From: Curvibacter microcysteis | Lineage (GTDB): Bacteria > Pseudomonadota > Gammaproteobacteria > Burkholderiales > Burkholderiaceae_C | DNA length: 64,000 nucleotides | Direction of reading: 5' to 3' | NCBI RefSeq assembly: GCF_028649455.1 | Contig: NZ_JAQSIO010000004.1 | Coordinates: forward strand, 434,001 to 498,000 | In this document: in pieces, positions 8,105-17,330 of the stretch | How the letters are laid out: each line of letters starts with the position of its first letter | How positions within the stretch are numbered: the stretch's first letter is position 1 | Notes under the pieces: model-generated | What the model was told of the DNA's origin: nothing | What the model saw: only the letters and a program-made list of their open reading frames with translations | Databases searched by the model: none | Translations under genes and position numbers: made by a program

Positions 8105-9337
8105 ATGAACCCCAACGCCCACTTACTCTGGACCGCGCCCCGCTGGGCGCTGGCTGTCTTGCTCGCCGTGCTGGGCATGCTGGGCCCGTTCTCGATCGAC
8201 ACCTACATCCCCGCCTTCACGGGCATTGCCCAGGCCATCGGCGCCACGCCGGTGGAGATGCAGCAAACGCTTTCGGCCTATCTGCTCGGTTTTGCCTTCA
8301 TGAACCTGTTCCATGGCGCGCTGGCCGACAGTTTTGGGCGCCGCCCGGTGGTGCTGTGGGGCATTGCGGTGTTCACCCTGGCCTCGGCGGGCTGCGCGCT
8401 GTCGCAAAACATTGGCCAGTTGGTGTTTTTCCGGGCCTTGCAAGGCCTGTCCACTGGCGCGGGCACGGTGGTGTCGCGGGCGGTGATCCGCGATCTGTTC
8501 GAGCCCGCCGAAGCCCAGCGCGTGATGAGCCAGGTGACCATCTTCTTTGGCGTGGCCCCTGCGATTGCACCCATCATCGGCGGCTGGCTGTTTGTGCACC
8601 TGGACTGGCACAGCATCTTCTGGTTCCTGACCGGGGTGGGGGTGCTGCTGTGGTGCGCCAACCTGCGCCTGCTGCCTGAAACCCTGCACCCCAGCGAACG
8701 CCAACCGTTCCAGGTTCGCCACCTGATGGCGGGGTACCTGCAGCTGGGTGCCAGCCCGCGCTTCTTGCTGCTCTGCCTGGCCAGCGGCGTGCCCTTCAAT
8801 GGCATGTTCTTATACGTGCTGTCGGCTCCCGCCTTCCTGGGCCATCACCTGGGCCTGGCACCGACGCAGTTCTTCTGGTTCTTCCTCCTGACCATCTCCG
8901 GCATCATGGCGGGCGCCTGGTGCAGTGGGCGGCTGGCCGGCCGCATCGCCCCCAAACGCCAGATCCGGCATGGCTTTGTGATCATGCTCAGCGTCTCGGT
9001 CCTGAATTTGGCGGCCAACGCCTTGTTCCCGGCCCAGGCCTGGTGGGCCCTGCCCCCGCTGGCCATCTTTGCCTTTGGTTGGGCCCTGATGGTGCCCGTG
9101 GTCACCCTGCTGGCGCTGGACATCCACCCCGAGCGGCGCGGCATGGCCTCCTCCATGCAAGCCTTTGTGGGCTCGGCCGCCAATGGCCTGGTGGCTGGCG
9201 TGATCGCGCCGCTGGTGATGGACTCCACCTTCTTGCTGGCCCTGACCTCACTGCTGATGATGGGCCTGGGCTTGGTGGCCTGGACCTGGCTGCACCGCCG
9301 TTGGCCCGAGATTGGACAACACGCCAGCGGTGGCTGA
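8105..9337 (+). CDS. Bcr/CflA-family multidrug efflux MFS transporter
   Basis: A 410-aa, 12-helix major facilitator. The early motif LGPFSIDTYIPAF (about residues 26-38) is characteristic of the DHA1 Bcr/CflA drug-exporter group. The loop 2-3 motif A, GALADSFGRRPVVLWG, and the motif-C-like segment FGVAPAIAPIIGGWLF are both present. It is expected to sit in the inner membrane and export drugs such as bicyclomycin or sulfonamides, or a metabolite, by proton antiport. It has its own transcription unit, ends in a bidirectional terminator shared with the convergent helicase gene, and has no neighbouring regulator. Confidence 0.88.
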   Translation: MNPNAHLLWTAPRWALAVLLAVLGMLGPFSIDTYIPAFTGIAQAIGATPVEMQQTLSAYLLGFAFMNLFHGALADSFGRRPVVLWGIAVFTLASAGCALSQNIGQLVFFRALQGLSTGAGTVVSRAVIRDLFEPAEAQRVMSQVTIFFGVAPAIAPIIGGWLFVHLDWHSIFWFLTGVGVLLWCANLRLLPETLHPSERQPFQVRHLMAGYLQLGASPRFLLLCLASGVPFNGMFLYVLSAPAFLGHHLGLAPTQFFWFFLLTISGIMAGAWCSGRLAGRIAPKRQIRHGFVIMLSVSVLNLAANALFPAQAWWALPPLAIFAFGWALMVPVVTLLALDIHPERRGMASSMQAFVGSAANGLVAGVIAPLVMDSTFLLALTSLLMMGLGLVAWTWLHRRWPEIGQHASGG

Positions 9338-9394
9338 GCGGGCCAAGGCAAGCCGCAGCACCCCAAGACACACCCAGCCCCACCAGCACAGACG

Positions 9395-9432
9395 AAAAAA
9401 AACGCCAGTACCGCAAGGTACCAGCATTTTTT
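9395..9432. terminator. bidirectional intrinsic terminator
   Basis: Stem AAAAAACGCCAGTACC / GGTACCAGCATTTTTT with GCAA loop and two G-T wobbles, lying between the convergent exporter and helicase genes. It has an A-run on one side and a T-run on the other. Confidence 0.85.
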
Positions 9433-9488
9433 GGGTCGGGCAGGGCTGGCTCAAGGCCAACCGCTAGCGCCACAGGGCGTGGGCCGAA

Positions 9489-11465
9489 TCAACGGGCCGG
9501 ACGCTTGCCGTGGGGCACGTAAGGACGGGGACCAGCGCCCGCCGGGGCGTGACGCGGACCACCTGCGGGCTTGCGGGCCGCAAAGTCGCCACGCGGTGCG
9601 CCGGCAAAGGCTTCGCGTTGCTCGCGGTCACGGCGCGGGGCGGCGCCCACATCACCGAAACCAGGCTTGCGGCCGTAGCCTTGGCTGTCGCGCTGGGGTT
9701 CGCGGCGACCGCCGAAGCTGTTGTCGCCTTGCCCCTGGAAGCCATCGGCACGGAAGGGACGCTGTGCGCCACGGTCGCCGCCACGGTCTTGGCCGCCGAA
9801 GCCGCCGCCGAAGCCACCACCAAAACCACCGCCGTTGCCGCCGAAGCCGCCTCGGTCACCTCGGTCGCCGCCACGCGGGCCACCGAAACCACCGCGGTCG
9901 CCACCGCCGCCGAACTTGCCGCCACGCGGACCGTAGTCACGCTCGCCGCCACGGCCACGGCCACCGAAGTCACCACGCGGAGGACGGCTGTCCTGGAAGC
10001 GTTGTTGCGGCTCCATGCCCGGGATCACTTCGGCCTTGAAGGTTTGCTTGCTGTAGCCTTCGATGTCGAAAATCTTGCGACGATCGCGGAACTCGGCAAA
10101 GGTCACAGCCAGGCCATCGCGGCCCGCACGGCCGGTGCGGCCAATGCGGTGGGTGTAATCCTCGGCCTTCATCGGCAGGCCGAAGTTGAAGACGTGGGTG
10201 ATGGTGGGCACGTCAATGCCGCGGGCGGCCACATCGGTAGCCACCAGGATTTGCACCTGGCCGCTGCGCAGCGCCATCAGGCGGCGGTTGCGCAGGCCTT
10301 GGCTCAGGGCACCGTGCAGGGCGACGGCCGAGAAGCCTTCTTGTTGCAGGTCGGTGGCCAGGCCATCGCACTCCACTTGGGTGGAGGCGAACACGATGGC
10401 TTGGTCAATGCCGGTGTCACGCAGCCAGTGGTCCAGCATCTTGCGCTTGTGCTGGGCGTTGTCGGCCCAGAACAGCACTTGCTTGATGTTGGCGTGCTTT
10501 TCTTGCGGCGAATCGATCTGGATGCGCTGCGGCTCGCGCATCACGCGGGCGGCCAGTTGCTGGATGCGCGGCGCGAAGGTGGCGCTGAACATCATGGTTT
10601 GCTGGCGCTGGATGGTCAGCTGGTTGAGTTCGGCCAGGTCGTCCGAGAAACCCAGGTCCAACATGCGGTCAGCTTCGTCGACCACCAGGAATTGCACTTG
10701 CTCCAGCTTGATCTGTTGCGAGCGTTGCAGGTCCAGCAGACGGCCAGGCGTGGCCACCACCAGGTTGGCGTTTTGCAGCTTGGCGATCTGCAGTTGGTAA
10801 GGCATACCGCCCACCACGTTGGCCACACGCAGACCACGGCAGTGCTTGACCAGCTCGATGGCGTCGTGCGCCACTTGCTGAGCCAGTTCACGCGTCGGGC
10901 ACAGAATCAGGGCGCCGGGGGTGGCGGCCTTGAAGTTGCGGGTGTTGGTCGGGTCCTTGCGCTTGGGGCGCTTGGGAGCGGGCTCACCACGGGCAGCCGC
11001 TTCGGCCACGGCGCGGTCGAACTCAGCGCGGGCGTCGGCTTCAGCCTGGGCTTGTTGCTGGATCAGGGTGTGCAGCACAGGCAGCAAGAAGGCGGCGGTC
11101 TTGCCGCTGCCGGTCTGGCTGGAAACCATCAGGTCGGTGTAACGGGTGACTTGGCCTTCAACGGGTGCCACCGGCAGCGCCAGCGGGATCACCTTGGATT
11201 GCACGGTGGTCGGCTCGGTGTAGCCCAGGTCGGCCACAGCTTGCACCAGCTCAGGGGCCAGGCCCAATTTGACGAAACCGTTCGGAGCGGCAGGCGCTGC
11301 GGGGGCTTCAGAGACTTCGGTGTCAGCGGCGATGTCGGCGTTGACTTCGGCTTCCACAGCGTTGTGGGCCAGCACTTGTTCAGCGGCTTGGGCCACGGCG
11401 GCGGCGGTGGAAACAGAGGATTGAGCAGGCGCGAATTCGCCCTGCACTGCAAGAGTGTCGGTCAT
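9489..11465 (-). CDS. DEAD-box RNA helicase with long RGG-type C-terminal tail
   Basis: A 658-aa helicase starting at the ATG at 11465. After an about 75-aa alanine-rich N-terminal extension come the Q motif (FVKLGLAPELVQAV), motif I SQTGSGKTAAF, PTRELAQQV, TPGRLLD, DEAD (VVDEADRMLD), SAT (MFSATF), and the second RecA domain with ATDVAARGID and HRIGRTGRAG. The last about 180 residues are Gly/Arg/Asp-rich with many GGFGG and RGG repeats, giving the tandem GCC-rich stretch at 9740-9960. Such tails bind RNA non-specifically. RhlE/CsdA-like roles in ribosome assembly or cold-time RNA decay are likely. It has a long structured leader with its own promoter. A small insertion with KRPKRKD sits between motifs I and Ia. 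Confidence 0.93.
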   Translation of the reverse strand: MTDTLAVQGEFAPAQSSVSTAAAVAQAAEQVLAHNAVEAEVNADIAADTEVSEAPAAPAAPNGFVKLGLAPELVQAVADLGYTEPTTVQSKVIPLALPVAPVEGQVTRYTDLMVSSQTGSGKTAAFLLPVLHTLIQQQAQAEADARAEFDRAVAEAAARGEPAPKRPKRKDPTNTRNFKAATPGALILCPTRELAQQVAHDAIELVKHCRGLRVANVVGGMPYQLQIAKLQNANLVVATPGRLLDLQRSQQIKLEQVQFLVVDEADRMLDLGFSDDLAELNQLTIQRQQTMMFSATFAPRIQQLAARVMREPQRIQIDSPQEKHANIKQVLFWADNAQHKRKMLDHWLRDTGIDQAIVFASTQVECDGLATDLQQEGFSAVALHGALSQGLRNRRLMALRSGQVQILVATDVAARGIDVPTITHVFNFGLPMKAEDYTHRIGRTGRAGRDGLAVTFAEFRDRRKIFDIEGYSKQTFKAEVIPGMEPQQRFQDSRPPRGDFGGRGRGGERDYGPRGGKFGGGGDRGGFGGPRGGDRGDRGGFGGNGGGFGGGFGGGFGGQDRGGDRGAQRPFRADGFQGQGDNSFGGRREPQRDSQGYGRKPGFGDVGAAPRRDREQREAFAGAPRGDFAARKPAGGPRHAPAGAGPRPYVPHGKRPAR

Positions 11466-11787
11466 GGTATTTTTTCTCACACGAATGCTCCGCCAGCGTG
11501 GCCGGCGGACGCTTCGTCAATGGTTAAACAACATCAACCATCAAACGAAGCCTGAGCCATCTGTTTGTCTCGAGGACGATGGCGCGGGTGGGCGTTTGCT
11601 GCGAATTTGGGCAGATTGGCTTTCGCCAACCTGGGCGTGGGCTTTTCTCAGTCAACCGAGAAAACGCCTTAACGCCTAACCACAACCGCAAGCCCTGGAG
11701 TGAAGGGAGATGCACAAATGCGCTCCATATCGAGCGCAGCCTCGGATTATGACCGGTCTAGGGTTTTCCCGCAAGCCCCTGACCGCA
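11466..11787 (-). promoter_or_regulatory. long structured 5' leader of the DEAD-box helicase gene
   Basis: Non-coding stretch read on the minus strand. The predicted transcript starts near 11739, giving a leader of about 270 nt. It opens with a 7-bp hairpin (11719-11738, TGCGCTC / GAGCGCA). Nearer the start codon it has a two-part stem-loop at 11511-11551 (GCTTCGT / ACGAAGC outside, ATGGTT / AACCAT inside). Long structured leaders are typical of autoregulated or cold-inducible RNA helicase genes; that role is inferred here. Confidence 0.55.
11746..11774 (-). promoter_or_regulatory. promoter of the DEAD-box helicase gene
   Basis: On the minus strand: -35 TTGCGG (11774-11769), 17-nt spacer, -10 CATAAT (11751-11746). 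It lies just after the orn terminator, so the helicase is transcribed independently of orn. Confidence 0.6.
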
Positions 11788-11819
11788 ATAAAAGCACCGG
11801 GGCCCCCAAAACCCCGGCA
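11788..11819 (-). terminator. intrinsic terminator of orn
   Basis: On the minus strand, GCCGGGG ... CCCCGGTGC followed by TTTTATTG. It begins 9 nt past the orn stop codon. Confidence 0.7.
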
Positions 11820-11827
11820 ACACGGGC

Positions 11828-12394
11828 TCAGAGCTTGATGAAGTGCTCGCGGTAATGCGCCAATTCGTCAATGGACTCATGCACATCGGCCAGCGCGGTG
11901 TGCTTTTGGGCCTTCTTGAAGCTGCTGTAGACCTCGGGCTTCCATCGCTTGGACAGCTCCTTCAAGGTGCTGACGTCCAGGTTGCGGTAATGGAAGAAAG
12001 CCTCCAGCTTGGGCATGTACTTGACCAGGAAGCGGCGGTCCTGGCCAATGGTGTTGCCGCACATGGGGGTGGTGCCCTTGGGCACATAGCGGCTCAGAAA
12101 GGCGATCAACTGGGCTTCGGCTTCGGCTTCGGTCGTCGTTGAGGCCTTGACCTTGTCGATCAGGCCGCTGCGACCGTGCGTGCCTTTGTTCCAGGCGTCC
12201 ATCTTGTCGAGCTGGGCGTCGCTTTGGTGAATCACAAAGACTGGGCCCTCGACGCGGGGCTCCAAGTTGGGGCCGGTGACAACCACGGCGATTTCGATCA
12301 GGCGGTCGACCTCGGGCTCCAGGCCGGTCATTTCGCAGTCCAGCCAGACGAGGTTCTGGTCTGATTTGGTGAGAGGGGCAATGGTTTCGGACAT
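11828..12394 (-). CDS. orn: oligoribonuclease (3'-5' exoribonuclease of nanoRNAs)
   Basis: A 188-aa DEDDh exonuclease. Exo I ([20 protein letters not shown]), Exo II ([14 protein letters not shown]) and Exo III ([14 protein letters not shown]) motifs are complete, and the tail REHFIKL is as in other Orn proteins. It degrades 2-5 nt RNA and also pGpG, the end product of c-di-GMP breakdown, which is relevant given the four c-di-GMP genes in this window. The start is ATG 12394; upstream codons belong to the short divergent gap with the M48 protease gene (37 nt). Confidence 0.97.
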   Translation of the reverse strand: MSETIAPLTKSDQNLVWLDCEMTGLEPEVDRLIEIAVVVTGPNLEPRVEGPVFVIHQSDAQLDKMDAWNKGTHGRSGLIDKVKASTTTEAEAEAQLIAFLSRYVPKGTTPMCGNTIGQDRRFLVKYMPKLEAFFHYRNLDVSTLKELSKRWKPEVYSSFKKAQKHTALADVHESIDELAHYREHFIKL

Positions 12395-12431
12395 GGGGCG
12401 CATTGTCGCCGATGGCCTAAACTCCGCCACC

Positions 12432-13709
12432 ATGCCCCTCGACGCCGAAACCCTGTCCCCCTCGCTGCTGCTGACCGCCTTGTTTGCCCTGGCCCTGGTG
12501 GCCAGCGTGCTGATCCGCTTCTGGCTGGCGTCGCGCCAAATGCGCCATGTGGCCGAGCACCGGCAACAAGTGCCCGCCGCCTTCCAGGCCCAAATTTCTC
12601 TGGCAGCCCACCAGAAGGCCGCCGACTACACCGTGGCCAAAACGCGGGTTGGCCTGCTGGAGCTGGCCTGGGGCACGGTGGTGCTGATGGGCTGGACCTT
12701 GCTGGGCGGACTGGACGCCTTGAACCAGGCCTTGCTGGGTGCACTGGGCCCCAGCCTGTGGCAGCAACTGGCGCTGTTGGCCAGCTTCGCCGTGATTGGC
12801 GGCCTGATTGACCTGCCTTTCACCCTCTATCAAACCTTTGTCATCGAGGAGCGCTTTGGCTTCAACAAGATGACCTGGGGACTGTGGCTGGGCGACCTGC
12901 TCAAATCCAGCCTCATTGGCGCCCTGATCGGCCTGCCCCTGGCAGCCCTGATGTTGTGGCTCATGGGCAGCACCGGTCGCTACTGGTGGCTGTGGGCCTG
13001 GGGCAGCTGGATGGCCTTCAACCTGCTGTTGATGGTGATTTTTCCGACTTTCATTGCGCCCCTGTTCAACAAGTTCAAGCCCCTCGAAGACGAGACGCTG
13101 AAAACCCGCGTCAGCGCCCTGATGGCGCGCTGCGGCTTCGCCGCCAAGGGCTTGTTTGTGATGGATGGCAGCCGACGCAGCGCCCATGCCAACGCCTACT
13201 TCACTGGTTTTGGCGCGGCCAAGCGCGTGGTGTTTTACGACACCTTGCTGGCCAAGCTCTCGCCGGGCGAGGTGGACGCGGTGCTGGCCCACGAACTGGG
13301 ACACTTCAAGCACAAGCACATCGTCAAACGCATCGTGGGCTTGTTTGCCATGTCGCTGGCGGGCTTTGCCTTGCTGGGCTGGGCGTCGGGCCAGATCTGG
13401 TTCTACACGGGCCTGGGCGTTCGCCCCTCGCTCAACGGCTCCAACGATGCCTTGGCCCTGCTGCTGTTCATGCTGGCGGTGCCGGTGTTCAGCTTCTTCA
13501 TTTCGCCGCTGTTCGCGCAGTTGTCGCGCCGCCATGAGTTCGAAGCCGACGCCTACGCCGTGGCCCAGACCAGCGGGGCCGAACTGTCCAGCGCCCTGCT
13601 CAAGCTTTACGAGGACAATGCGTCCACCCTGACCCCGGATCCGGTGTTCGTGAAGTTCTATTACTCCCACCCGCCGGCCTCCGAGCGGCTGGCCCGCATG
13701 GCGGGCTGA
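12432..13709 (+). CDS. M48-family membrane zinc metalloprotease (Ste24/CAAX-protease type)
   Basis: A 425-aa integral membrane protease. The zinc site [10 protein letters not shown] (HExxH) lies near residues 285-294, and the distal Glu is in [11 protein letters not shown]. About seven hydrophobic segments and the Ste24 N-terminal feature [12 protein letters not shown] (about 137-148) place it in the Ste24/CAAX prenyl protease-like branch rather than HtpX. It probably acts in inner-membrane protein quality control. It is divergent from orn and is followed by the pterin dehydratase and rsgA genes on the same strand, with short gaps suggesting one transcription unit. The ATG at 12432 is where family homology begins. 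Confidence 0.92.
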   Translation: MPLDAETLSPSLLLTALFALALVASVLIRFWLASRQMRHVAEHRQQVPAAFQAQISLAAHQKAADYTVAKTRVGLLELAWGTVVLMGWTLLGGLDALNQALLGALGPSLWQQLALLASFAVIGGLIDLPFTLYQTFVIEERFGFNKMTWGLWLGDLLKSSLIGALIGLPLAALMLWLMGSTGRYWWLWAWGSWMAFNLLLMVIFPTFIAPLFNKFKPLEDETLKTRVSALMARCGFAAKGLFVMDGSRRSAHANAYFTGFGAAKRVVFYDTLLAKLSPGEVDAVLAHELGHFKHKHIVKRIVGLFAMSLAGFALLGWASGQIWFYTGLGVRPSLNGSNDALALLLFMLAVPVFSFFISPLFAQLSRRHEFEADAYAVAQTSGAELSSALLKLYEDNASTLTPDPVFVKFYYSHPPASERLARMAG

Positions 13710-13758
13710 ACGCGCGCCACTGAATGCACCGCCTACAACCCCACGCCTGCCTGATCTC

Positions 13759-14094
13759 ATGAGCTCAATGCTGAAGAAAAAAGACTGGTCCCAACTGCCA
13801 CGCCGCGCCCTGAGCGCCACCGAGGTGGTGACCCGCCTGTCCGCCCTGACGGGCTGGCAGCTCCATGGCGATGGTGCCGACATCGCCATCGAAAAGACCT
13901 ACACCTTTGCCAATTACCACGAGACCATTTCTTTCGTGAACGCCGTGGCCTTCATTGCCAACGCGCAAGACCACCACCCCGACCTGTCGGTGCACTACAG
14001 CCGCTGCGTCGTGCGCTTCAACACGCACGACGTCAAAGGCCTGTCTGAAACGGATTTTGAATGCGCGACCCAAATCGACGCCCTGCTCGCATGA
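13759..14094 (+). CDS. phhB: 4a-hydroxytetrahydrobiopterin dehydratase
   Basis: A 111-aa pterin carbinolamine dehydratase. The family core F-N-A-VAFIANAQDHHPDLSVHY (about residues 55-76) contains the catalytic histidines of the DHHPD motif, and the C-terminal THDVKGLSETDFECA matches the family end. It recycles the cofactor produced by aromatic amino acid hydroxylases; no phhA is seen in this window. It sits between an M48 protease and rsgA, a neighbourhood shared by many Burkholderiales. A second in-frame ATG at 13768 is possible as the start. Confidence 0.93.
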   Translation: MSSMLKKKDWSQLPRRALSATEVVTRLSALTGWQLHGDGADIAIEKTYTFANYHETISFVNAVAFIANAQDHHPDLSVHYSRCVVRFNTHDVKGLSETDFECATQIDALLA

Positions 14095-14112
14095 GCGCGG
14101 CCAAGGCCTCCC

Positions 14113-15045
14113 GTGAGTGACCGCCGCACCCTGAACGAAGGCCTGGTGGTGGCCAGCCACGGGCGCCACTGCGTGGTCGAGAGCCCCGATGGCGTGCGCC
14201 GGATCTGCCACCCGCGCGGCAAGAAAAGCCAGGCCGTGGTCGGTGACCGGGTGAGCTGGCTGTCTGCCACCCCAGGCCAAGGCGAGGAAGGCACGATCGA
14301 GAAAGTGCTGCCGCGCAAGAACCTGTTCTACCGGCAAGACGAAATCCGCACCAAGTCCTTTGCAGCCAACCTGGACCAGGTGCTGATCCTGGTGGCGGCC
14401 GAGCCGGAGTTCTCGGCCAGCCAGCTGTCGCGGGCACTGATCGCTGCCGAGGCCGAGCACATCACTCCCATCATTGGCCTGAACAAGGCCGATCTGGTGG
14501 ACAACTTTGCGCGCGCCTGGGGCCGCCTGGCGCCTTACCGGCACATGGGCTACCAGGTCATGCCGCTGTCGCTGAAGGCCGAGGGCACCCGCGACCATGC
14601 GCTCTTGCTGGAGCTGCTGCGCGGCAAGAACACCCTGGTGCTGGGGCCATCCGGCGCGGGCAAGAGCACACTGATCAACCTGCTGGTGCCCGGCGCCCTG
14701 GCCGAGACGCGGGAGATCTCCCAGGCCCTGAATTCTGGCAAGCACACCACCACCAGCACCTCTTGGTACTGGGTGGACGCGGAACGCCACACCGGGCTGA
14801 TCGACTCACCTGGCTTCCAGGAATTTGGTCTGCACCACATCGACCCGGCTCAACTGGCCGCCTACATGCTCGACCTCAAGCCCCATGTGGCGCAGTGCAA
14901 GTTCTACAACTGCACCCACCTGCACGAGCCGGGTTGCGGGGTGATGGTCGCTGTCAGTGCCGAGGACCGGCCCGACGCCATCAGCGAGCAGCGCTACCGG
15001 ATCTACGGCGACTTGTTCGCCGAACTCAGCCAAAGCCGCTACTGA
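14113..15045 (+). CDS. rsgA: ribosome small subunit-dependent GTPase RsgA
   Basis: A 310-aa circularly permuted GTPase. An N-terminal OB fold is followed by G4 (GLNKADLV), then G1 (GPSGAGKSTLINLL) and G3 (DSPGFQEFG), the order typical of YjeQ/RsgA. The C-terminal zinc knuckle CKFYNCTHLHEPGC is complete. It acts late in 30S maturation. The start is GTG 14113, which agrees with the family N-terminus. A GC-rich hairpin follows before the convergent hisC. Confidence 0.97.
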   Translation: MSDRRTLNEGLVVASHGRHCVVESPDGVRRICHPRGKKSQAVVGDRVSWLSATPGQGEEGTIEKVLPRKNLFYRQDEIRTKSFAANLDQVLILVAAEPEFSASQLSRALIAAEAEHITPIIGLNKADLVDNFARAWGRLAPYRHMGYQVMPLSLKAEGTRDHALLLELLRGKNTLVLGPSGAGKSTLINLLVPGALAETREISQALNSGKHTTTSTSWYWVDAERHTGLIDSPGFQEFGLHHIDPAQLAAYMLDLKPHVAQCKFYNCTHLHEPGCGVMVAVSAEDRPDAISEQRYRIYGDLFAELSQSRY

Positions 15046-15051
15046 ACGCGC

Positions 15052-15076
15052 GCCCGGTGCAGGGTCTGCGCCGGGC
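15052..15076. terminator. GC-rich hairpin between convergent rsgA and hisC
   Basis: A 10-bp stem GCCCGGTGCA / TGCGCCGGGC (one wobble) with a 5-nt loop and no T-run. The position suits a transcription stop, but without a U-tract this is uncertain. Confidence 0.4.
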
Positions 15077-15085
15077 ATGCCGCCT

Positions 15086-16168
15086 TCAGACGGGCAGCGC
15101 CAGCAGCTCCCGCACGGCGTCGACCAAGGCCTGGCACTGGTCGGGCGTGCCCACCGAGATGCGCAGGAACTGCTCGATGCGAGGCAGCCGGAAGTGGCGC
15201 ACCAGCACCGCGCGCTCACGCAATCCTGCAGCCAAGGCCGCCGCATCGCGCTGCGGGTGGCGCGCAAAAATGAAATTGGTCTGCGAAGGCAGCACCTCAA
15301 AGCCCAGGTCTTCCAGCTGCAGGCTCAAGCCCTCTCGGCTGTGGATCACGGCCTGGCGGCAACGGTCAAAGTAGGCCTGGTCCTCGTAGGCGGCCTGCGC
15401 CCCCACCTGGGCCAGCTTGTCCAGCGGGTAGGAGTTGAAGCTGTTCTTGATGCGCTCCAGCGCTTCAACCAAGTGACGCTGGCCCATGGCCACGCCCACA
15501 CGCAGCCCGGCCAGGGAGCGCGATTTGGACAGGGTGTGCACGACCAGCAAATTGGGGTAGTGCTCGATCAAGGGAACGGCACTTTGGCCGCCGAAGTCCA
15601 CATAGGCCTCATCCACCAGAACGACCCGGTTGGGGTGCTGGCGTAACAGCTGCTCGATGTCGCTCAAGGGCAGTCCGATGCCAGTGGGGGCATTGGGGTT
15701 GGCCACCACCACGCCTGCCACCGCCTCGGCCGAGGGCTCCTGCAAATCAGCCACCTGCAGGCGCAGACCCTCGCGCAGCGGAACAGTCTTCGCCGGGATG
15801 CCGTACAGGCCGCAGTAGACCGCGTAGAAGCTGTAGGTGATGTCGGGCATCAGCAAAGGCAAACCTTGCTGGAAAAAGGCCTGGAAGGCATGGGCCAGCA
15901 CCTCGTCTGAGCCGTTGCCGACAAACACCTCACCCAGCTGCAAACCGTGATGGGCCGCGATGGTGCGGCGCAGCTCGGTGGACTCGGGGTCGGGGTAGCG
16001 CTCCAGGCCGGTGCGCAGCGCGGCCTCCAAGGTCTTCAACACCCATGGCGACGGCGGGTAGGGGTTCTCATTGGTGTTGAGCTTGACCAGGTTCGCCACG
16101 CGGGGCTGCTCGCCGGGCACATAGGGCTTGAGCGTGCCCACCACGGGGCTCCAAAAAGAAGAGGTCAT
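15086..16168 (-). CDS. hisC: histidinol-phosphate aminotransferase
   Basis: A 360-aa PLP enzyme of aminotransferase fold [12 protein letters not shown] near residue 30, [18 protein letters not shown] and the PLP-lysine segment [14 protein letters not shown] are all intact; the last is the HisC signature. It catalyses step seven of histidine biosynthesis and can also act on aromatic keto acids in some bacteria. The start is ATG 16168; the longer open frame upstream has no homology. It is separate from any his operon. The gap to the CobD-like gene holds a GC-only hairpin with a nine-C run. Confidence 0.93.
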   Translation of the reverse strand: MTSSFWSPVVGTLKPYVPGEQPRVANLVKLNTNENPYPPSPWVLKTLEAALRTGLERYPDPESTELRRTIAAHHGLQLGEVFVGNGSDEVLAHAFQAFFQQGLPLLMPDITYSFYAVYCGLYGIPAKTVPLREGLRLQVADLQEPSAEAVAGVVVANPNAPTGIGLPLSDIEQLLRQHPNRVVLVDEAYVDFGGQSAVPLIEHYPNLLVVHTLSKSRSLAGLRVGVAMGQRHLVEALERIKNSFNSYPLDKLAQVGAQAAYEDQAYFDRCRQAVIHSREGLSLQLEDLGFEVLPSQTNFIFARHPQRDAAALAAGLRERAVLVRHFRLPRIEQFLRISVGTPDQCQALVDAVRELLALPV

Positions 16169-16212
16169 GCGGCCAAGATCCTGAGCAGGCCTGTGTCCCC
16201 GGCCCGGCTGGG

Positions 16213-16232
16213 GTGCCCCCCCCCGGGGGCAC
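16213..16232. repeat. hairpin containing a C9-G5 homopolymer block
   Basis: GTGCCCCC-CCCC-GGGGGCAC: an 8-bp perfect stem whose loop and 5' arm form one nine-C tract. It lies between the CobD-like gene stop and the hisC start, in the hisC leader if hisC is read from upstream. Confidence 0.6.
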
Positions 16233-16290
16233 AACGAGAGGAATGAAAGAGTGTGCTGCGGCTCGTCACCCGGACGCCGCCGCCGCGGGA

Positions 16291-17286
16291 TCAGCCCAGC
16301 AAGCGCGCCAGGGTGAGCAAGGCCAGCAAGACCATCCAAACCACGACCGAGCGCCACACCAAGCCCACGATCTGGGCCAGATGCGCCACCTCCGGCTCGC
16401 GCCCCGAGGTGCTGGCGCTGTCAGCCGATTCGGCGTCGGCCTCACCCGAGGTGAAGTCGGGCAGCAAGGTTGGGGGAGCCGCGACCTTCAGGGCTTCGCC
16501 CCCCAGCCGCACGTTGACCGCCCCAGCCGTGGCGGCCAGGACCACGCCGTCGTTGTCGTTGGGAAAGCGCTGCGCCTGGTAGCGCCAGCCATCGATGGCC
16601 TCTTCAAAGTTACCGACCACCGCAAAGACCAGGGCGGTCAAGCGTGCCGGCAGCCAGTCGATCACGGTCCAGGCGGCAGCAGCGGCTTGTTGCAGCGCCG
16701 CGCTCACCGGCTGCTGACCCGCGCGGTTGCGGTAACGCCAATACCGCGACACGAACTCACCCAAGCGGTACAGCACGGCACCCGCCGGTCCCAGCCCCAA
16801 AGCAGCCAGCACCGAGTACCAGGCCAACACGCCAAACACATGACGGTGCGCAGCCAGCACCGAGTACTCAATCACATGGCGCACGATCTCACTGCGCGGC
16901 AACTCGCTGGCGTCCACCTGCTGCCACTCGGCCAGCAACTCACGCGCGCGGTTTTCATCGCCGTCTTCCAGGGCGTCGCGAATGTCCGTGAAATGGTGGC
17001 TGAACTGGCGAAAGCCCAGGGTGACGTACAACACCGCCACGTTCCACAGCATGGCCACGGGCCAGCCCACCGACCACCACAGCAACCAATGGATGCCCAG
17101 CGCCACCAAGGCGGGGAACACCACCGCCAGGCCCCAGGTCACCCAGCCGTGCTGAGGTTTGCCAGCGTCAAAATTGCGGCTGGCGGTGCGGGCCCAGGCG
17201 CGCAAACCCGCATGAATGGGGTTCCCAGCGCCCAAAGGCCGGGCCTGCTCGATCAGCAAGGCCAACAAGATGGCAAAAAAGCTCAT
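16291..17286 (-). CDS. CobD/CbiB-family membrane protein
   Basis: A 331-aa protein with about five hydrophobic segments. The central [26 protein letters not shown] and [27 protein letters not shown] regions correspond to the CobD/CbiB (adenosylcobinamide-phosphate synthase) family. In Burkholderiales such proteins often occur without cobalamin genes, as here, next to a CoA pyrophosphatase, so a function outside B12 synthesis (AmpE-like) is possible. The C-terminal 60 residues include an acidic serine-rich linker ([18 protein letters not shown]) and a last membrane helix. It starts 44 nt after the Nudix gene and is probably co-transcribed with it. Confidence 0.75.
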   Translation of the reverse strand: MSFFAILLALLIEQARPLGAGNPIHAGLRAWARTASRNFDAGKPQHGWVTWGLAVVFPALVALGIHWLLWWSVGWPVAMLWNVAVLYVTLGFRQFSHHFTDIRDALEDGDENRARELLAEWQQVDASELPRSEIVRHVIEYSVLAAHRHVFGVLAWYSVLAALGLGPAGAVLYRLGEFVSRYWRYRNRAGQQPVSAALQQAAAAAWTVIDWLPARLTALVFAVVGNFEEAIDGWRYQAQRFPNDNDGVVLAATAGAVNVRLGGEALKVAAPPTLLPDFTSGEADAESADSASTSGREPEVAHLAQIVGLVWRSVVVWMVLLALLTLARLLG

Positions 17287-17330
17287 GGGCCGATGATACC
17301 GGGGCCATCACGGCTTGCGAGCCGCCAGGC

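Noticed and set aside
9740-9960. tandem GCC-rich repeats resembling an array
   Set aside because: No constant repeat with unique spacers; the pattern is explained by the Gly/Arg-rich codons of the helicase tail, so it is not CRISPR.
9510-11555. 681-codon open frame on the plus strand
   Set aside because: It is antisense to the DEAD-box helicase gene, whose motifs are perfect. Frames opposite GC-rich genes stay open because of codon-position bias, and the translation is low-complexity Ala/Gly.
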